Assembly (NCBI GenBank): GCA_000711775.1
Contig: ARYC01000254.1
Coordinates: 62,001-126,000 of the forward strand
Direction of reading: 5' to 3'
Length of the DNA stretch: 64,000 bases
Origin: Oxytricha trifallax
Taxonomy: Eukaryota; Ciliophora; Spirotrichea; Sporadotrichida; Oxytrichidae
The position numbers and the translations under genes were made by a program. Numbering within the stretch: position 1 is the stretch's first letter; every line of letters begins with the position of its first letter. Of this stretch, positions 13,221 to 25,218 are shown one piece after another. The notes below the pieces were generated by a model. That model saw nothing but the letters and a program-made list of their open reading frames with translations, had not been told where the DNA came from and did no database searches.

Positions 13221-14294
13221 ATGGATTCACTTTCAAAGCACTCTAAATCTAGTGAAGAAGCTTAAACAGATTAAGAAATCGAATAAAGTTCCGAAACTGA
13301 ATATGGAATTTGCTGTTCCTGTAGTGTATAGTTATAGGAAGATAAAGAACTAAGCCTAAATATTTAAGATTCAGATTTGTATAGAGATCTACACAATGGA
13401 TATTTGCTTGGACGGTAAAAGGATGGATACATTACTGTATTATGCAAAAATTGTTGGACAAAGGAAGTGCTATAACTTGAATTTGTACAAGAAATAATAT
13501 CAAAGTAAAAAATTAAAATAAAACATTTAAAAGATAAGTTAAATTTAAAGGAAGAGGAATTGACATAAAATTCTTTCAGATTTGATGAAATATGAAAGAA
13601 ATATTGGATGAATTAAGATTAAAACTCTTCGCTGAAAAATTTATTTACTGAAATTGATTAAAATAACTATATAGCATCATAAAATTAAGAATAGACTATT
13701 TAAATTCAAATATAAATTGAGAAATCAATAATTTCATCATTATTAGAAAAAGATAAGCTCATCAATATCATGGAAGATAAAATCTTTGAATTATAAAATG
13801 AAATAAATCTATGTTATGGATACAATTAAATCAGCGATGATATAGCTTCTATATAGAATAATATACAGAATAAATTTAAGTAAGTCTTTGAAACTTTAGA
13901 GCAATTTGTAAAAAAACTTAATAAAATAAGTGATTTTAAAATCAGTGTAGATTTTTAGACATAATCTTATTAAGACTTTTGGAATCAATTATTTGATGCT
14001 GTTGTAGCTGCAAGTTAATCTGCAGATTAAAATGTTTAAGAAATGATTCAAAAAAACTTAAATAGAATAAAGTTTTTTGCAAATGTAATTTTGCAATAGC
14101 ATAAAAAAATCTCAAAAAAATATGAAATTTAAATTCAAAATTCAATCTAAGATGACAGTATGAATAACAATCAAATTGTAGAACAACTATAAAAATAAAT
14201 AAAGTAATTAAAGATTTAAAGAATTTAAGATATTATTACAGAACTTGATCAATTTGATATTTAGCAATATATTAATGAAGATCAAAGTTAATGA
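13221..14294 (+). CDS. family-2 gene, plus strand, one in-frame TGA
   Basis: The frame of 357 codons is the only clear family member on the plus strand. The N-terminus is acidic and Ser-rich, followed by C-C-S-C at residues 31-34, then L-C-K-N-C about 40 residues later, then a long Gln-rich coiled-coil-like region to the end. One TGA at 13593-13595 (codon 125) lies in D-E-I-x-K-K-Y-W, with about 230 open codons after it. Its overall plan (C-x2-C, spacer, C-x2-C, rod) matches the genes at 19712 and 30772, though sequence similarity is low. It is either a nonsense allele or read through. Function unknown. Confidence 0.65.
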
Positions 14295-15610
14295 TATTAA
14301 AGAGATAATCTAAATATAATATAGTATTTAACTTTTGATCTTAAAATGTATTATAATAATTAATTTATAAACAGTTCTTTGCAATTAATTATTTAAATCT
14401 TATGCTGAATTATTATATGAATCAATTTAAAGAAGTTTTGATTTTTTTTAAATAATTAAATTTATTAATTTGATGTAAGAATGAATTTATGTAAATTTAA
14501 CGAAAGTTTTAAATATCTTGCATAATTAACTATAAGTATGCATTAATTATCAGCTTTAGACACAAATTACTAAATTAGTTATATTTTGAATTTGCTTATC
14601 AAATTAATTATAATAAGGAAATACTAAACAGGAATTATATGTTAAAATTAACTATTAAATTTTAAAATTTTATCAAAAAATCTATCTCTAAACTATATAG
14701 AAAGTATTAAATAGTTGACTTAAATGTTAAAAGCTTTTAATTTTCTAACATTTACAATAAATTGAATATCTACAAGTATTTAATTATTATTAAAAAAAGA
14801 AATGTTCAACTATTTGTTAAATAATAAAAAGAAAATTAAGAATCAAACAAAATATAAGTCTTAATATAATATCATGAATGTTCCAAATAAAACTTATTAT
14901 TTTAATAAATATGATAAATATATATTCATGATAGGAATTTTAATAATTTAATTATAAATGAATTTTAAAACTAAATTTCATTTCAATCATTCCACTCTAT
15001 CGTATTATATAAGAATTTAAAATAAAAATATTTATAATATATTTGTTTTATTTTTCATTAAACTATTCATTTTGACTTATTTTATATTGAAAGATTTAAG
15101 TAAAGATAAAGAAAAAATAGTAAAGTTATTATAAATAAGGTAATTTACATATTAATTTCAAACTCAATAAATAATTACTTTTATATTAATTTGATTGAAC
15201 GATTTTATTAGTAATCATCAGATCGCCTTTGAATTGGTATATAAAACCGATTTAACTATATAAAAGTTTTCATATAAAATTATAAAATTAAATTTTAATT
15301 ACTAAATTATCAACTAATCTCAAAAATAATGAATGAAAAATATAATAATTCTAATTTTAATATCATTGGAAATTAGCGATAATAAGATAAAAAAATCCTA
15401 TTTAATAAAATTAAAACAACTTTAATATTTTCAAGTAAACCAATAAAAACCATATTATAAAAAATCATATAAAATTTTTAATGAAAAAAGTTATAAAAAT
15501 TATTATATTTTATTTATAAAGTTTTTTTTTAAACAATAAAATATTCTGAAAAAGAAATTTAAATAGGTTTTAAAAATAATTAAATAAATTTTTTTGTTTA
15601 AAATTAATCT
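14295..15610. other. intergenic spacer
   Basis: AT-rich. It contains only a short imperfect inverted repeat, ATATCATGAATG at about 14871 against TATTCATGATA at about 14926. Confidence 0.5.
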
Positions 15611-16276
15611 TCATTTAATTACTTAATTCTAAGGTTGCTCATGTTTCTGCAGCAAATAACTTATATCTGTATATTATTTCTCTTTCTTAAGGATGTTAAG
15701 TTATTCAATTTATTTGTCAAAGAAATAATTCATATCTGATAAATTGAATTTGCCATTATCGATTAAATTTTTATTTTACTCTTTAAATAAATCCCTAGAT
15801 TTCTAAATCTAAGCTAAGGAGTCTTTGCTTAATTTAATTTCATTTTCAATGTTTGTTGATATTCTACCAATTAAATTAGAGTATTTTTCATCTAGTAAAG
15901 ATTCAATTTCTATATGAAATTCATTTAATTGACCTACATAATCAATATTGATTTATTGCTAACATTCAGTTAATTGAATTTTAATTTTGTCATTAAGTTC
16001 CACAAATTGCTTGAAAATCTCACAACTTTAAATTTATAAAATATTCTATTGATATCGTTTTTAAATCTTATTTTAAATTAATGGATGTTCTAGAATAGCT
16101 TCAAAGTAGCATTATTCACAAAGTAGTTAAAAATATGTACTTTCATGGTGGGACATGTCCCATCTTTCATTAATGAATTCTTTTGGATCATCACACGGAT
16201 AATTGACTGCATTTAAACAAAATAGGCCTTCATAAAAAATCTCGCATTTATTGCATTTGAAGATTTCTTCAATCAT
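15611..16276 (-). CDS. array gene copy, intact (E-R-W-D-M-S-H subtype)
   Basis: The complete frame encodes 221 residues with Cys at 8, 11, 20, 28, 53 and 56 and Trp at 39 in E-R-W-D-M-S-H. The rod contains S-K-D-S-L-A-Q-I-Q-K-S-R-D and F-F-D-K-Q-I-E-Q-L. The tail Q-P-Q-N-Q-V-I-K is a diverged form of the family tag, with a few extra residues. Nearest relatives are the next two copies at 17448 and 21538, which share the C-D-D-P-K-E-F segment. The start Met gives cysteine spacing identical to other copies. Confidence 0.88.
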
Positions 16277-16942
16277 TTTATAAAATTTAATTAATTAAGT
16301 AAAATTAATCGATATTATACTGACGTTTTACTATATATTTAAATGTTTAAGTTGTTGAATTTAGTTGTTAAGCATCCTTAATAATTTTTTCAATTTAAAA
16401 TTATTTAGATTTCAAAATTAATGTAATAATCTAATATATTAATCCTCCTTAATTTATATATCTATTAAAAATATAAGTGCGCTTATCTAGAGACAAAAAT
16501 AATTTTTATAATAACTTTTTTTCATATTTCAATAATTACTATATATTAAAAAAGAATTATTTGTTTGATTCTGAGTATCGTTTAATTCACTTCATTATAT
16601 CTTTACTATTTAAATATATTAACCTAAATAAATATGACTAATTAATCAGAAATAAAATAAATTAAGAGTTTTTTAATATAAAATGCAGAGTATAAAATAT
16701 ATGAGAAATGTATAGGCTGTATAGTAAATAATTTAAATTTTAACATAAAAAAGTATTCATAAAAATATAATTTGGCTTTATTTACGAGGAGTTCTATTAA
16801 AAATATATTTAAATATATAAAGTAAAAATATACGAAGCTAAATTTATTAATATAAATCCAATAATTTCATCAATAATATTATCAATATTATATTATAATA
16901 ATGTTTATTTGGAGTTTTAAAAAATGCATATTAATACAGTGA
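16277..16942. other. intergenic spacer, nothing recognised
   Basis: AT-rich up to a sharp rise in GC near 16940. Confidence 0.5.
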
Positions 16943-17130
16943 ACGACAAGCAGCTCAAAAGAGATTGGTGCGAACTTTGATTCTCAGGACTATCAAGGAC
17001 AAGGGCAACTACATATTGACTTTTAGTCATTCAGTCAGAAACCTAATTCTGTTTCTAGAGCAACTTCAGACTCCATTGAGTAGAGTGACATTGATTCAAC
17101 ACCAACACTAAAGAAAGAAAAGGGTAGGTA
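16943..17130 (+). other. GC-richer coding-like island, candidate macronuclear segment
   Basis: This island of about 190 bp is clearly less AT-rich than its flanks. One plus frame reads as a plausible polar, Ser/Gln/Asp-rich protein stretch (for example S-K-E-I-G-A-N-F-D-S-Q-D-Y and S-D-S-I-E-Q-S-D-I-D-S-T-P). It begins right after a TGA and has no start codon, and composition drops abruptly after a G-G-T-A-G-G sequence near 17125 that could be a splice donor or a segment end. This is what a lone macronucleus-destined segment would look like; no paralogue is present in the window. Confidence 0.4.
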
Positions 17131-17447
17131 AATATTCCTAAAAAACCTAATGCCATATTTATTTAATTTATGGCCCCTATTTAATATGTATTAACATACA
17201 ATTAATAAAACTGATTATTATATATATAATAGAGATCTCTAATTAAATTTTGATCTCTTTTTTAATTTCCCTTGCCTTAAGCGATTCACACACATAATGT
17301 TTATTTGTTTCGAAGCTCTTTTGTTGAAAATTAATTAATTTTTATTATTTATAAATTTTATGAATTAGACAATAATTCAACTTAAATAAACAAAATTATA
17401 ATAGAAAGATTATAATTTATAGATTTAATTATTTTTAAAATTAAAAT
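17131..17447. other. intergenic spacer
   Basis: AT-rich; the frame of the preceding island stays formally open but composition no longer looks coding. Confidence 0.45.
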
Positions 17448-18107
17448 TCATTCTTTTAATTTATTTTCAGGTTTTTCTAAGTTAGGCAACAAATCATGAA
17501 TAAGTGTGTAAAAATCCTCTTTCTTTCTTATGTTAAGTTATTATATTTATTTATCAAAGAAATATTTCATGTCTTTCAAATTATATTTGCCGCTATCAAT
17601 CAATGTTTAATTTTAATTTATAAAAATATCTCTTGACTTTTCAATTTAAGCCAATGACTCTATGCTTTGAATAATTTCATTGGAAATGTTGCTCTAAATC
17701 ATTTCAATAAAATTAGAATATTTTTCATTTAAAAAATTTGTTATGTCAATTTTTAACGTCATTAATTAACTGATTAAATCTTGATTGATTAACTGCTAAT
17801 TCTTTGTTATTACTTTCTCTAATTTTTTATTGAGGTTGTCAAATGATCCGAAAATATCTAAATTTTACATATCTTATTAATGTTATTGTTGTTATTTAAT
17901 TTCTTCTTATATCTATGGATGATCTAGCATAGTTTTGTAGTAACATTTTTCACAAAGTAATTTGAAATCTTGAATGTCTAAATGTGAAATATCCCATCTT
18001 TCGTCAATAAATTCTTTTGGATTATCACAAGGGTAAAGAGTGTTTTATAGACACATTAGTAATTCATAATATTTATCGCATTTATTGCATTTAAATTTAT
18101 CGTTCAT
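17448..18107 (-). CDS. array gene copy, intact
   Basis: The complete frame encodes 219 residues with C-x2-C at 7/10 and 52/55, further Cys at 19 and 27, and Trp at 38 in E-R-W-D-I-S-H. It is closest to the copies at 15611 and 21538. The rod is rich in Ile, Lys and Asn, with S-G-K-Y-N-L-K-D-M-K-Y-F-F-D-K-Q near its end. The tail L-P-N-L-E-K-P-E-N-K-L-K-E replaces the common L-P-E-Q-F-N-P-Q-N. The start follows the paralogues (M-N-D-K-F-K-C). Confidence 0.88.
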
Positions 18108-18271
18108 TTCTTTAAATAATAAATTATATAATTCCTTTAATTCTTATATAACTATTATGTAACTGTTGTTTTAAATATTTAATTAAATGATCTGATTATT
18201 GAAATTTCTGATTTCAGATTCATTACCTCTTTTATTTTTATTAATTTATTTCTTATAAAAATACAAACTAG

Positions 18272-18723
18272 GGGGGGTAAGTTTCCTGCACTTTTTTTTC
18301 TTTATGTTAAATTTAATAAATTTTACATAAATAAACAAATTTAAATTTTTATGACCCATTAAAAATTAAGAGCATATTGTTCATCATTGAAGTAGCTCAA
18401 GAAAATATAGTCTAACATTATATAGACATGGTAAGAACAAGATAAATTGAATCATAATTACACTAATAATTGGATATAATATTTGGAATTGCTATAGTAA
18501 AGCAACATTATATTTAAGAGACAGAACCTACAAATATCAGAGTTGTTGGAATCTGAACAAAGATATTGACTAATTGATTAATAAATTAAGTATGATTATA
18601 TCAAGGAATTAGTTCGGAAGTTGTTAAAAAAATTAATTTAATAATAAAAAAAAATTTTAAAAAGTGCAGGAAACTTCCCTAAAAATCTTTTTATCATAAA
18701 CCGGTGCAGGAAACTTCCCCCCC
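18272..18723. mobile_element. 452-bp element with poly-G/poly-C terminal repeats
   Basis: The ends GGGGGGTAAGTTTCCTGCAC and GTGCAGGAAACTTCCCCCCC are inverted repeats of about 20 bp. AAACTA(G) is duplicated at 18265-18271 and 18724-18730. A second, internal copy of the right end (AAGTGCAGGAAACTTCCCT) lies about 40 bp inside it. Similar poly-C/poly-G motifs occur at 47256-47660 and 44051-44070, so a small dispersed family is likely. Superfamily not recognised. Confidence 0.75.
18351..18569 (+). CDS. small frame inside the 452-bp element
   Basis: A 72-codon frame begins M-T-H-Q-K-L-R-A-Y-C and contains T-W-Q-E-Q-D-K-L-N-H-N-Y, predicted helical and polar. After the TGA at 18567-18569 the same frame runs on through the right end of the element with similar composition. 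No homologue was recognised. Length alone is not significant under this code; the composition and the position inside a mobile element make it worth listing. Confidence 0.35.
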
Positions 18724-18730
18724 AAACTAG

Positions 18731-19711
18731 TATATAATATTTAATGTATATTAACTGTTTATACTATAAATTATTTCTAGAATTAGTTTCAGATTGTAAA
18801 GTGATATATCTTAGTTACATTCTTTATTTAATTTGATGATTATCTTATTTAAATATCAAGCATTATTATTTAATTTTTAATAAATAATGAGTTTTTAATT
18901 AGTAAATATTCATCTCTTTTTAGTATATTTTTAAACTATTTTCAAATAAACATTTTTACCACTTTGTAGAGGCATTTCTTAGTTGATTTAGTTATTATAT
19001 TAAATCAAATTATTACGCAACAGTAATAAGTAGTGAATATGCTAATTAATTAACACTATAAATGTTTATTAAATTAAAGGCATTAGATATTTAATAAAGT
19101 ATAGAAAAATAATATATTAATCAATTATGTAAATTATATTAATAAATATCATAATTTATTTTATCTAAAGTTTAGCTGAATTAAAAGAGCATGAATTCTA
19201 ATGAGTACATAAAATTTTAATTCTGATTTTTATCCTATAAAAGATATTCGATAACATAATATTGTTTAATAGTTTAGTCAATAATAAAATAAGTCTTACA
19301 AGTTTTTATAATTAATATTATTATAAAGTATATTTCTTCATTCAATCTCTAAATTAGGTGGGTGAAAGAAACTATTGATAGAAGGTTTATAAATAAAATT
19401 TTAAGCAAATGATTATTTAAATAGCCAAATTAATCCAATTATTAATGATGATACATTATTTTAATATTTTTTGTCAAAGATTTTAAAATAAATAAAATTA
19501 TTTAAAATATTTTATTTTCTTTACCAATTGATGATGCGAAAAATAACTTAAAATTAAAAGCCTATCATAAATTAGTAATTTACAATAAAATAATATATAA
19601 AAAATAAAAATATATTCATTTGAATATTAATTAATTAAAAATATAAAAAGATCTTATTAGAATTCACTTATATCTTTTTATGTAATAATCCATTATGTCT
19701 ATTCTCTTTAA
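18731..19711. other. intergenic spacer, nothing recognised
   Basis: AT-rich; no supported frame or repeat. Confidence 0.5.
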
Positions 19712-20647
19712 TCACAGAGAGACTTGAACATTTGCATTTGCCTTCATAAATTTCATGAGCTTCTCATCAGTCTCTTGATAGATCACTTTCTCAATCTATT
19801 CTTGGTCCCTCAAACATATGATGATCTAATCAACTTGCTTGCAAATATATAGAGAATCTTCAATCGAACTAGATACTAAATTGCTAAGTTAAGTGGAAAA
19901 AGATTACAAAATCTATTAAGAAAGCTAATTATCTGATTGCTTGATATAGGATTTCAAAAAGTCTAATTTAGAGGACTCGTCTCTCTTCTTCACTTACTGA
20001 TTGAAAAGTGAAAATTCTTTGAACTATTCTAATAACTCTATGCTAATTTTCTCATTAAAATCCTTGAAATAGTCAAGAATGTTCTTTTTAAGTCTGCTTT
20101 CAGCAGTTTCCTCTACTTTTCCCTTACAATTTTCGGCTTTACAATCAGACTTTACCTCAAGATCTGTATCACAACTATCTAGAATTTTATCAGCAGTAGA
20201 TATTTATTTATTTTCAAGTTCCTTTATCTTCCTATCTTATTTCTTGATAATCTCATTAAGCTCATTTAAATTCTAGACCTATGACTTCAATTCATTCATC
20301 TGCAAATTAATTTAGTTTTCTCTCTCTAAAATCTACTCTATATATCCCTTATTAGATTAAATTAGCTTTGATAGTTCGTTTCTTTGATTAATGAATTTTT
20401 CATTTAATTCTTTAAAGGCATTGATAAGCTCTTCACTTTACTGCTTTGCATAAATCGTTTAAAAGCATGTTTCACACAGATAAGTTGATACATTAAATGT
20501 TATGTCAATTAATTGATATCTGGCTGCTGTATTTTTAAGTTCTTAATTTGCAAAGATATTGCTTGAGGATTGGTTTTGATTCAAGTTTTGCTAATTTTAT
20601 TTGCATGAAAGACATTAAGGAATATTTTAGTTTAATTGAGCTTGCAT
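19712..20647 (-). CDS. family-2 gene, intact, 311 residues
   Basis: C-x2-C at residues 12/15 and 58/61 (Y-L-C-E-T-C-F) are separated by a Gln/Asn/Ser-rich linker. About 240 residues of coiled-coil-like sequence follow, rich in Glu, Lys and Gln. It shares the block A-R-Y-x-(2)-x-D-(I/L) … Y-L-C-x-T-C-F, and general helical pattern, with the gene at 30772. The end is F-M-K-A-N-A-N-V-Q-V-S-L. GC content is higher than in the small array genes. The start is the first Met before the first C-x2-C. Role unknown; probably a structural, self-associating zinc-binding protein. Confidence 0.85.
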
Positions 20648-21537
20648 TGCAATTCTATTAATTAAATAATTATAATAGATTTCGATCTCGCACAATTGTA
20701 TATCTACCAATTATTTGAATATTCAAATTCATTAAAATTATTATTTGATATATAAAATTAAATTCCAAAAATAAAAAAATATATTATCTAAATATCAGAA
20801 ATAATAATTTGATACAATTTAAATATCAGATTATATAATTCAAGAATATAATTAATAATTGATAAAAAAATTAAAAATAAATAAGAATTTAAAATTTGTA
20901 AAAAGCAATAAATTTATCGATTTTTATTTTTTTATTGAAATATTTAAATCTTATATTATTTTTTTATATATTAATAAGTAAAAGAATCGGAATTAGATAA
21001 ATTTATTCAATCAAACATGTTTTTTTAAATAAAATTTTTTTCAATAACTATAATTAGAAATCTCTTACATAACCTATATAGGGATAATTTTTTCCTATAA
21101 AAATGTAAACAATATACATATTTATAATCTATTAGTATTTAAGATAAAATTACTTATTTTTAATGACAAATTTGAATATTATATAAGCATGTGAATATTT
21201 ATTGTATTTACGAGATTATTTTATTTAAACTCTTAACTATTCTACTTAATTTAATCGAATGAAGTTTTACCATTTTTAGTTCATATTATAATGAAATTGT
21301 TTATAATACATTAGCTTTATTTTTAAAATATTAAATTAAAACCTCTCTATAATGTCGAGTTTATAATTAGGTGAAATCCCCAAAAATAATTTTAAATATA
21401 TGAATCTATGAAGCAAGGTATTATTACATACTTAGAGATTAAAGAGGATTGAATTTATGCCATAACAAAAAAAAGAAGAAATTTAAAAAATTGAAATAAT
21501 TAAGTTTAATTTACTCTATTTAATTTATTCATTTAAT
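20648..21537. other. intergenic spacer, nothing recognised
   Basis: AT-rich; no feature found. Confidence 0.5.
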
Positions 21538-22203
21538 TCATTTATTTTAAGGTTATTCTTAATAAGGCAATAATTCATTAATGATCTTGGAAAATTCCTC
21601 TTTCTAGTCTAACTAAAGTTATGATATTTACTTATCAAAGAACTCGTTCATTTCCTATTAATTGTATTTACCGCTATTTATTAATTCTTTGTTTGCTTTT
21701 ATAAATTCTTCTCTAGACTTCTCAATTGACTTTAATGATTCTTTGCTAAGATTAATTTCATTTTTAATATTTGTCTAAATCATTTCAATGAAATCTTAAT
21801 ACTTTTCATCAATTAATGATAAGATACTGTTTTACAATTCATTTAACTTACTGATTAAGTCAAGATTGATTAAGTGCTGATATTCTTAAGTTTATGACTT
21901 TAATTTTTCATTTAGATCATAAAATGGCTTGAAAATTCTAAAACTTTAATTTAACTCTTGAACTTTATTTTACTTTCGATTTTGCTTTTAAATTAGGGAT
22001 TAAATTTTTGGATGTTCAAAAATTTTCTTATAATAGCATTTCTCACAAAGTAAATGGAATTCACTACTGTCAATATGTTAAATATCCCATTTCTCTTTTA
22101 AAAATTGCATCGAATCATCACATGGATATAAAATTTTATTATAGCACATTAGATTCTCTTTTAATATCCCACATATATTGCATTTATATTAGTCTTCTCT
22201 CAT
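21538..22203 (-). CDS. array gene copy, intact
   Basis: The frame encodes 221 residues: C-x2-C at 8/11 and 53/56, Cys 20 and 28, Trp 39 in K-E-K-W-D-I-Q-H. It is close to the copies at 15611 and 17448, and the three share the K-S-R-E/D rod motif and M-x-x-F-F-D-K-Q. The tail is L-L-P-Y-Q-E-Q-P-Q-N-K. It starts M-R-E-D-Q-Y-K-C and ends in TGA. No intron is needed. Confidence 0.88.
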
Positions 22204-23232
22204 TTTGTACAGAAATATAATATATAATAATTAACATAAATTAAATAATATATATCTTTAATTTACTGTTGTTTTAAATATTTGTATTAAAGAATATGTT
22301 TTGTTTTGACAAATCCTATTAAAAATTGTTTTTAAAATCAGATATATAACAATTATATTTTTTTTGAAATTGTGATTTTTTAAACAGACTTTCTATTTTC
22401 ATAATTCAATCAAATATATTAACTTATAAACTAACAATTTCTTTCCAAAAATAATATTTACCAAATAATATAAAACTGTTTAATGTTGAAGTTTCAATAG
22501 GTGTAGATCGTTTTGTTTAATTTAAATAAAGTTAAGTCCTTTTAAATATAAAAATAACATAGTTTTTTTTTTTATAAAAAATACTTCAATATGAATGTTT
22601 ATAAATAAATATTAGGGTCATATATATTATATGGAATAACTATTTCATAATTGAATATTTTTTTGAAAATCATTAAATAAAATGTTGCAATTGTTTTAAA
22701 TATTATCAATCATTAACAAATAAACTTAATCAATATTAATTATTATTTATTTATTATTAACCATTTTAAATACACACGATGAATTAATACTTGAGTAAAG
22801 ATTAATTTTATCAATTAAATGAATAATTTTTTAAATAAAATATTTGTAAATAAATAAAAATTTTGTTGAAAGTTTAATTAATTTAATTTTAGAATTAAAG
22901 AGGATAAAGAAATATAAAGAATAGTTTTGTAAAGAATATAAAATATTTTCTTATCATTTAAGTACGTTTAAATTTAAAGAATTAAAATCTATATTTTAAA
23001 ATAATCATTTTAAGATTTATTTAATTAATGCAACTTCTTTTAATTTTGAATCAATTTATAAATAATTGAATTGAATATACTATTGATAAATTTTAAACCT
23101 AAATAAAATTAAGCAAGATTTTTTTAATTTTTAAGTTTATCCAATTATTTGAATTAATTAACAATCATTTAAAATATTTATTTATAAATTTCATTTCAAA
23201 TTTTAAGGCATAACTTGAATTTAATTTTGCAT
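22204..23232. other. intergenic spacer, nothing recognised
   Basis: AT-rich with several A and T runs; no supported gene. Confidence 0.5.
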
Positions 23233-24191
23233 TCACTTATTTTATGGATTTGGTTATTCAGGTAGCTATTAATGAATTTCTTATAATAATGATTCTTTTT
23301 CTTTAATTTAAAAATTATTTCTCTATTTTTCAAAATACTACACGGTTTCATTAAAAGACAGGTGACCCTTTTCAATTAAATCACAGTTCACTTGTAAATA
23401 CTATTGCTGCAACTTCATAATGTTTTATTCACCTTCTTTGTTCTATTAAATAACATCTTAAAATTAATTTTTCAATGTTAATAGGAAATCTACCTACTAA
23501 TCCTCCAAATAACTTGAAATAGATTTATAAAGTTAAGATATCTTATAATATACATCAATGTCAAATAATTCTTTAATTTAATTCTATTTGCTATTTAATT
23601 AAGCGATAAAAGTTTTAAATTTGCTAAAATGTTCCAGTTTTTAATTAATCAAATTTATATCATTGTTTAGTTATATTCATTATTATTGCTATTGGAAAAA
23701 TTATTGGAAAAATTAAATAATATATATAAATTCATATTGACTGATGGTTAAAAAATCGAAAAAATCTTTAAAATATAGCGTTTACTTTTTTATAATTTAA
23801 AATTTATTGAATTTTATCATTAATAGTACTGTATAACAAATATAGATCAAGCTATATTTTTAAAAAAATATCAAGCAAAAGATTTTTTCACTTACATTTA
23901 AATTTTATGATAGGCTCTGGTAAAATTAATTTTCCCTATTTGTTAATTATAATGTCCCCAATATAAATATAATTTATCAATATTTGATTTCCTGTTGGAC
24001 TAAATGAGTACTGATAATAAATTTATCATAGCAAATTCTACAAACAAGTTAGGGATTTTTTCCCTAATATTTTTATAATTTTATCTTATTCGGCTCGAGA
24101 CTCCTTATGTGATCTTATTTGAAGACCACATAGCAATCAAAACCCAAAAAACCTTCAGTCTTAGATTGATAAAATCATACAATTAACTCAT
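23233..24191 (-). pseudogene. array gene remnant (P-N-K-V-K-L subtype)
   Basis: The 3' half (23233-23710) aligns with the copies at 26656 and 29315 and ends L-P-E-Q-P-N-P-Q-N-K. The 5' half (about 23985-24191) keeps recognisable pieces, E-P-N-K-I-K-L and V-C-R-I-C-Y-D-K, and a start-like M-S-Q-L-Y, but the first C-x2-C is lost, the frame shifts near the start, and the section between the halves is scrambled. A C-rich string at 24138 that resembles a TBE end is part of this coding remnant. Confidence 0.65.
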
Positions 24192-24649
24192 TAATTAATA
24201 GGGTTTTAATAGGATTTTAAAATGGGAATAAAGATTTTATCTAATTTAAATTCTAGTTTATGAGAGGAGTTTAATTCTAAATGTTCATTCAAAAAATACA
24301 TTACCATCAAGGAAAACTTTCTTAGCTTAATATCTCCTATTTATTTTATTTGCTAATTTCTTGTTCTACTCTGTGGTTTGGCCTTAGGATTATTATTTCT
24401 CAACTTTTTTTATATTTTATCTTTTATCTTTTTATGATCTAAATAAGTTTAATTCTCTTCTTCTATCTTTCTTTACAGCTTTAGTATTTTTTCCTTAATC
24501 TATCATATTCTATTAATATTTCTGTTAAAGCCAAGATATCCACTTAATAACGCCATCCCTAAAGTTTTCCTTCCCTGTAAAATATTCATAATTGATCCAA
24601 TAGGCTTAAGATAAGCTGCTAGCTCTTTAAAATCAATGTTAACTAACAT
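24188..24649 (-). CDS. unrecognised frame with one in-frame TGA, GC-richer
   Basis: The frame runs from Met at 24649 to TGA at 24188 and is interrupted only by TGA at 24503-24505. The first part has hydrophobic, well-mixed sequence (F-K-E-L-A-A-Y-L-K-P-I-G and L-G-M-A-L-L-S-G-Y-L-G-F). The second part is basic and helical (K-I-K-D-K-I-Q-K-K-L-R). Composition is unlike the array genes and less AT-rich. It may be a macronucleus-destined segment or a decayed gene. No family recognised. Confidence 0.4.
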
Positions 24650-25218
24650 TGAAATATAACAGATGCAGAAGATTTACGGATTTCCTTGACATAGATATGT
24701 AATTAAAAATAGGATTGAGTTATTCACTAATCATCAACGCATTTAAACAGTAGATAAATATAATTATTGTCAAAACATAAATCAAGCATATGCACTCTTA
24801 AAAATAATTAAATTTAATTATTAATACCCTACATAAACAAAATTAAATTCTGATAAAGAATACTATAATTGTCTATATTTATCAATAAAACTTTACTTAA
24901 AGAAATTTTTGTTTTGAATTTATGTAAAGAAATTCAACTGAACTTTCGCATTAACTACATTTAAACATCTATTCACTCATTATTAAAAATTCAAATTTCA
25001 AATTATTAAAAATAAATAATAAAACGTTTATATTTTTATAAGTTTATCACTATAAAAAAATGTTATCCTCTAAATAAAACAATTAAAGTAATTTTCTTTA
25101 AATTTTTATTGGCTTATATTTTTTTAATTAATTAGATGGTATTTATATAACTTTTAAAACTAGTATACAGAATAATAATTAGAATTTAATAGTTCATATG
25201 GTCAGGAATCCTACTTGA
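24650..25218. other. intergenic spacer, nothing recognised
   Basis: AT-rich; no supported frame. Confidence 0.45.

Noticed and set aside
14871-14937. Short inverted repeat as a terminator or hairpin RNA
   Set aside because: About 11-bp arms, very AT-rich, not positioned at a gene end; chance is likely.
24138-24230. C-rich string CAAAACCCAAAAAACC after AAT, like a third TBE end
   Set aside because: On the minus strand it reads as the 5' coding part of an array gene of the 26656/29315 subtype, continuous with E-P-N-K-I-K-L and C-R-I-C, so the likeness is fortuitous.
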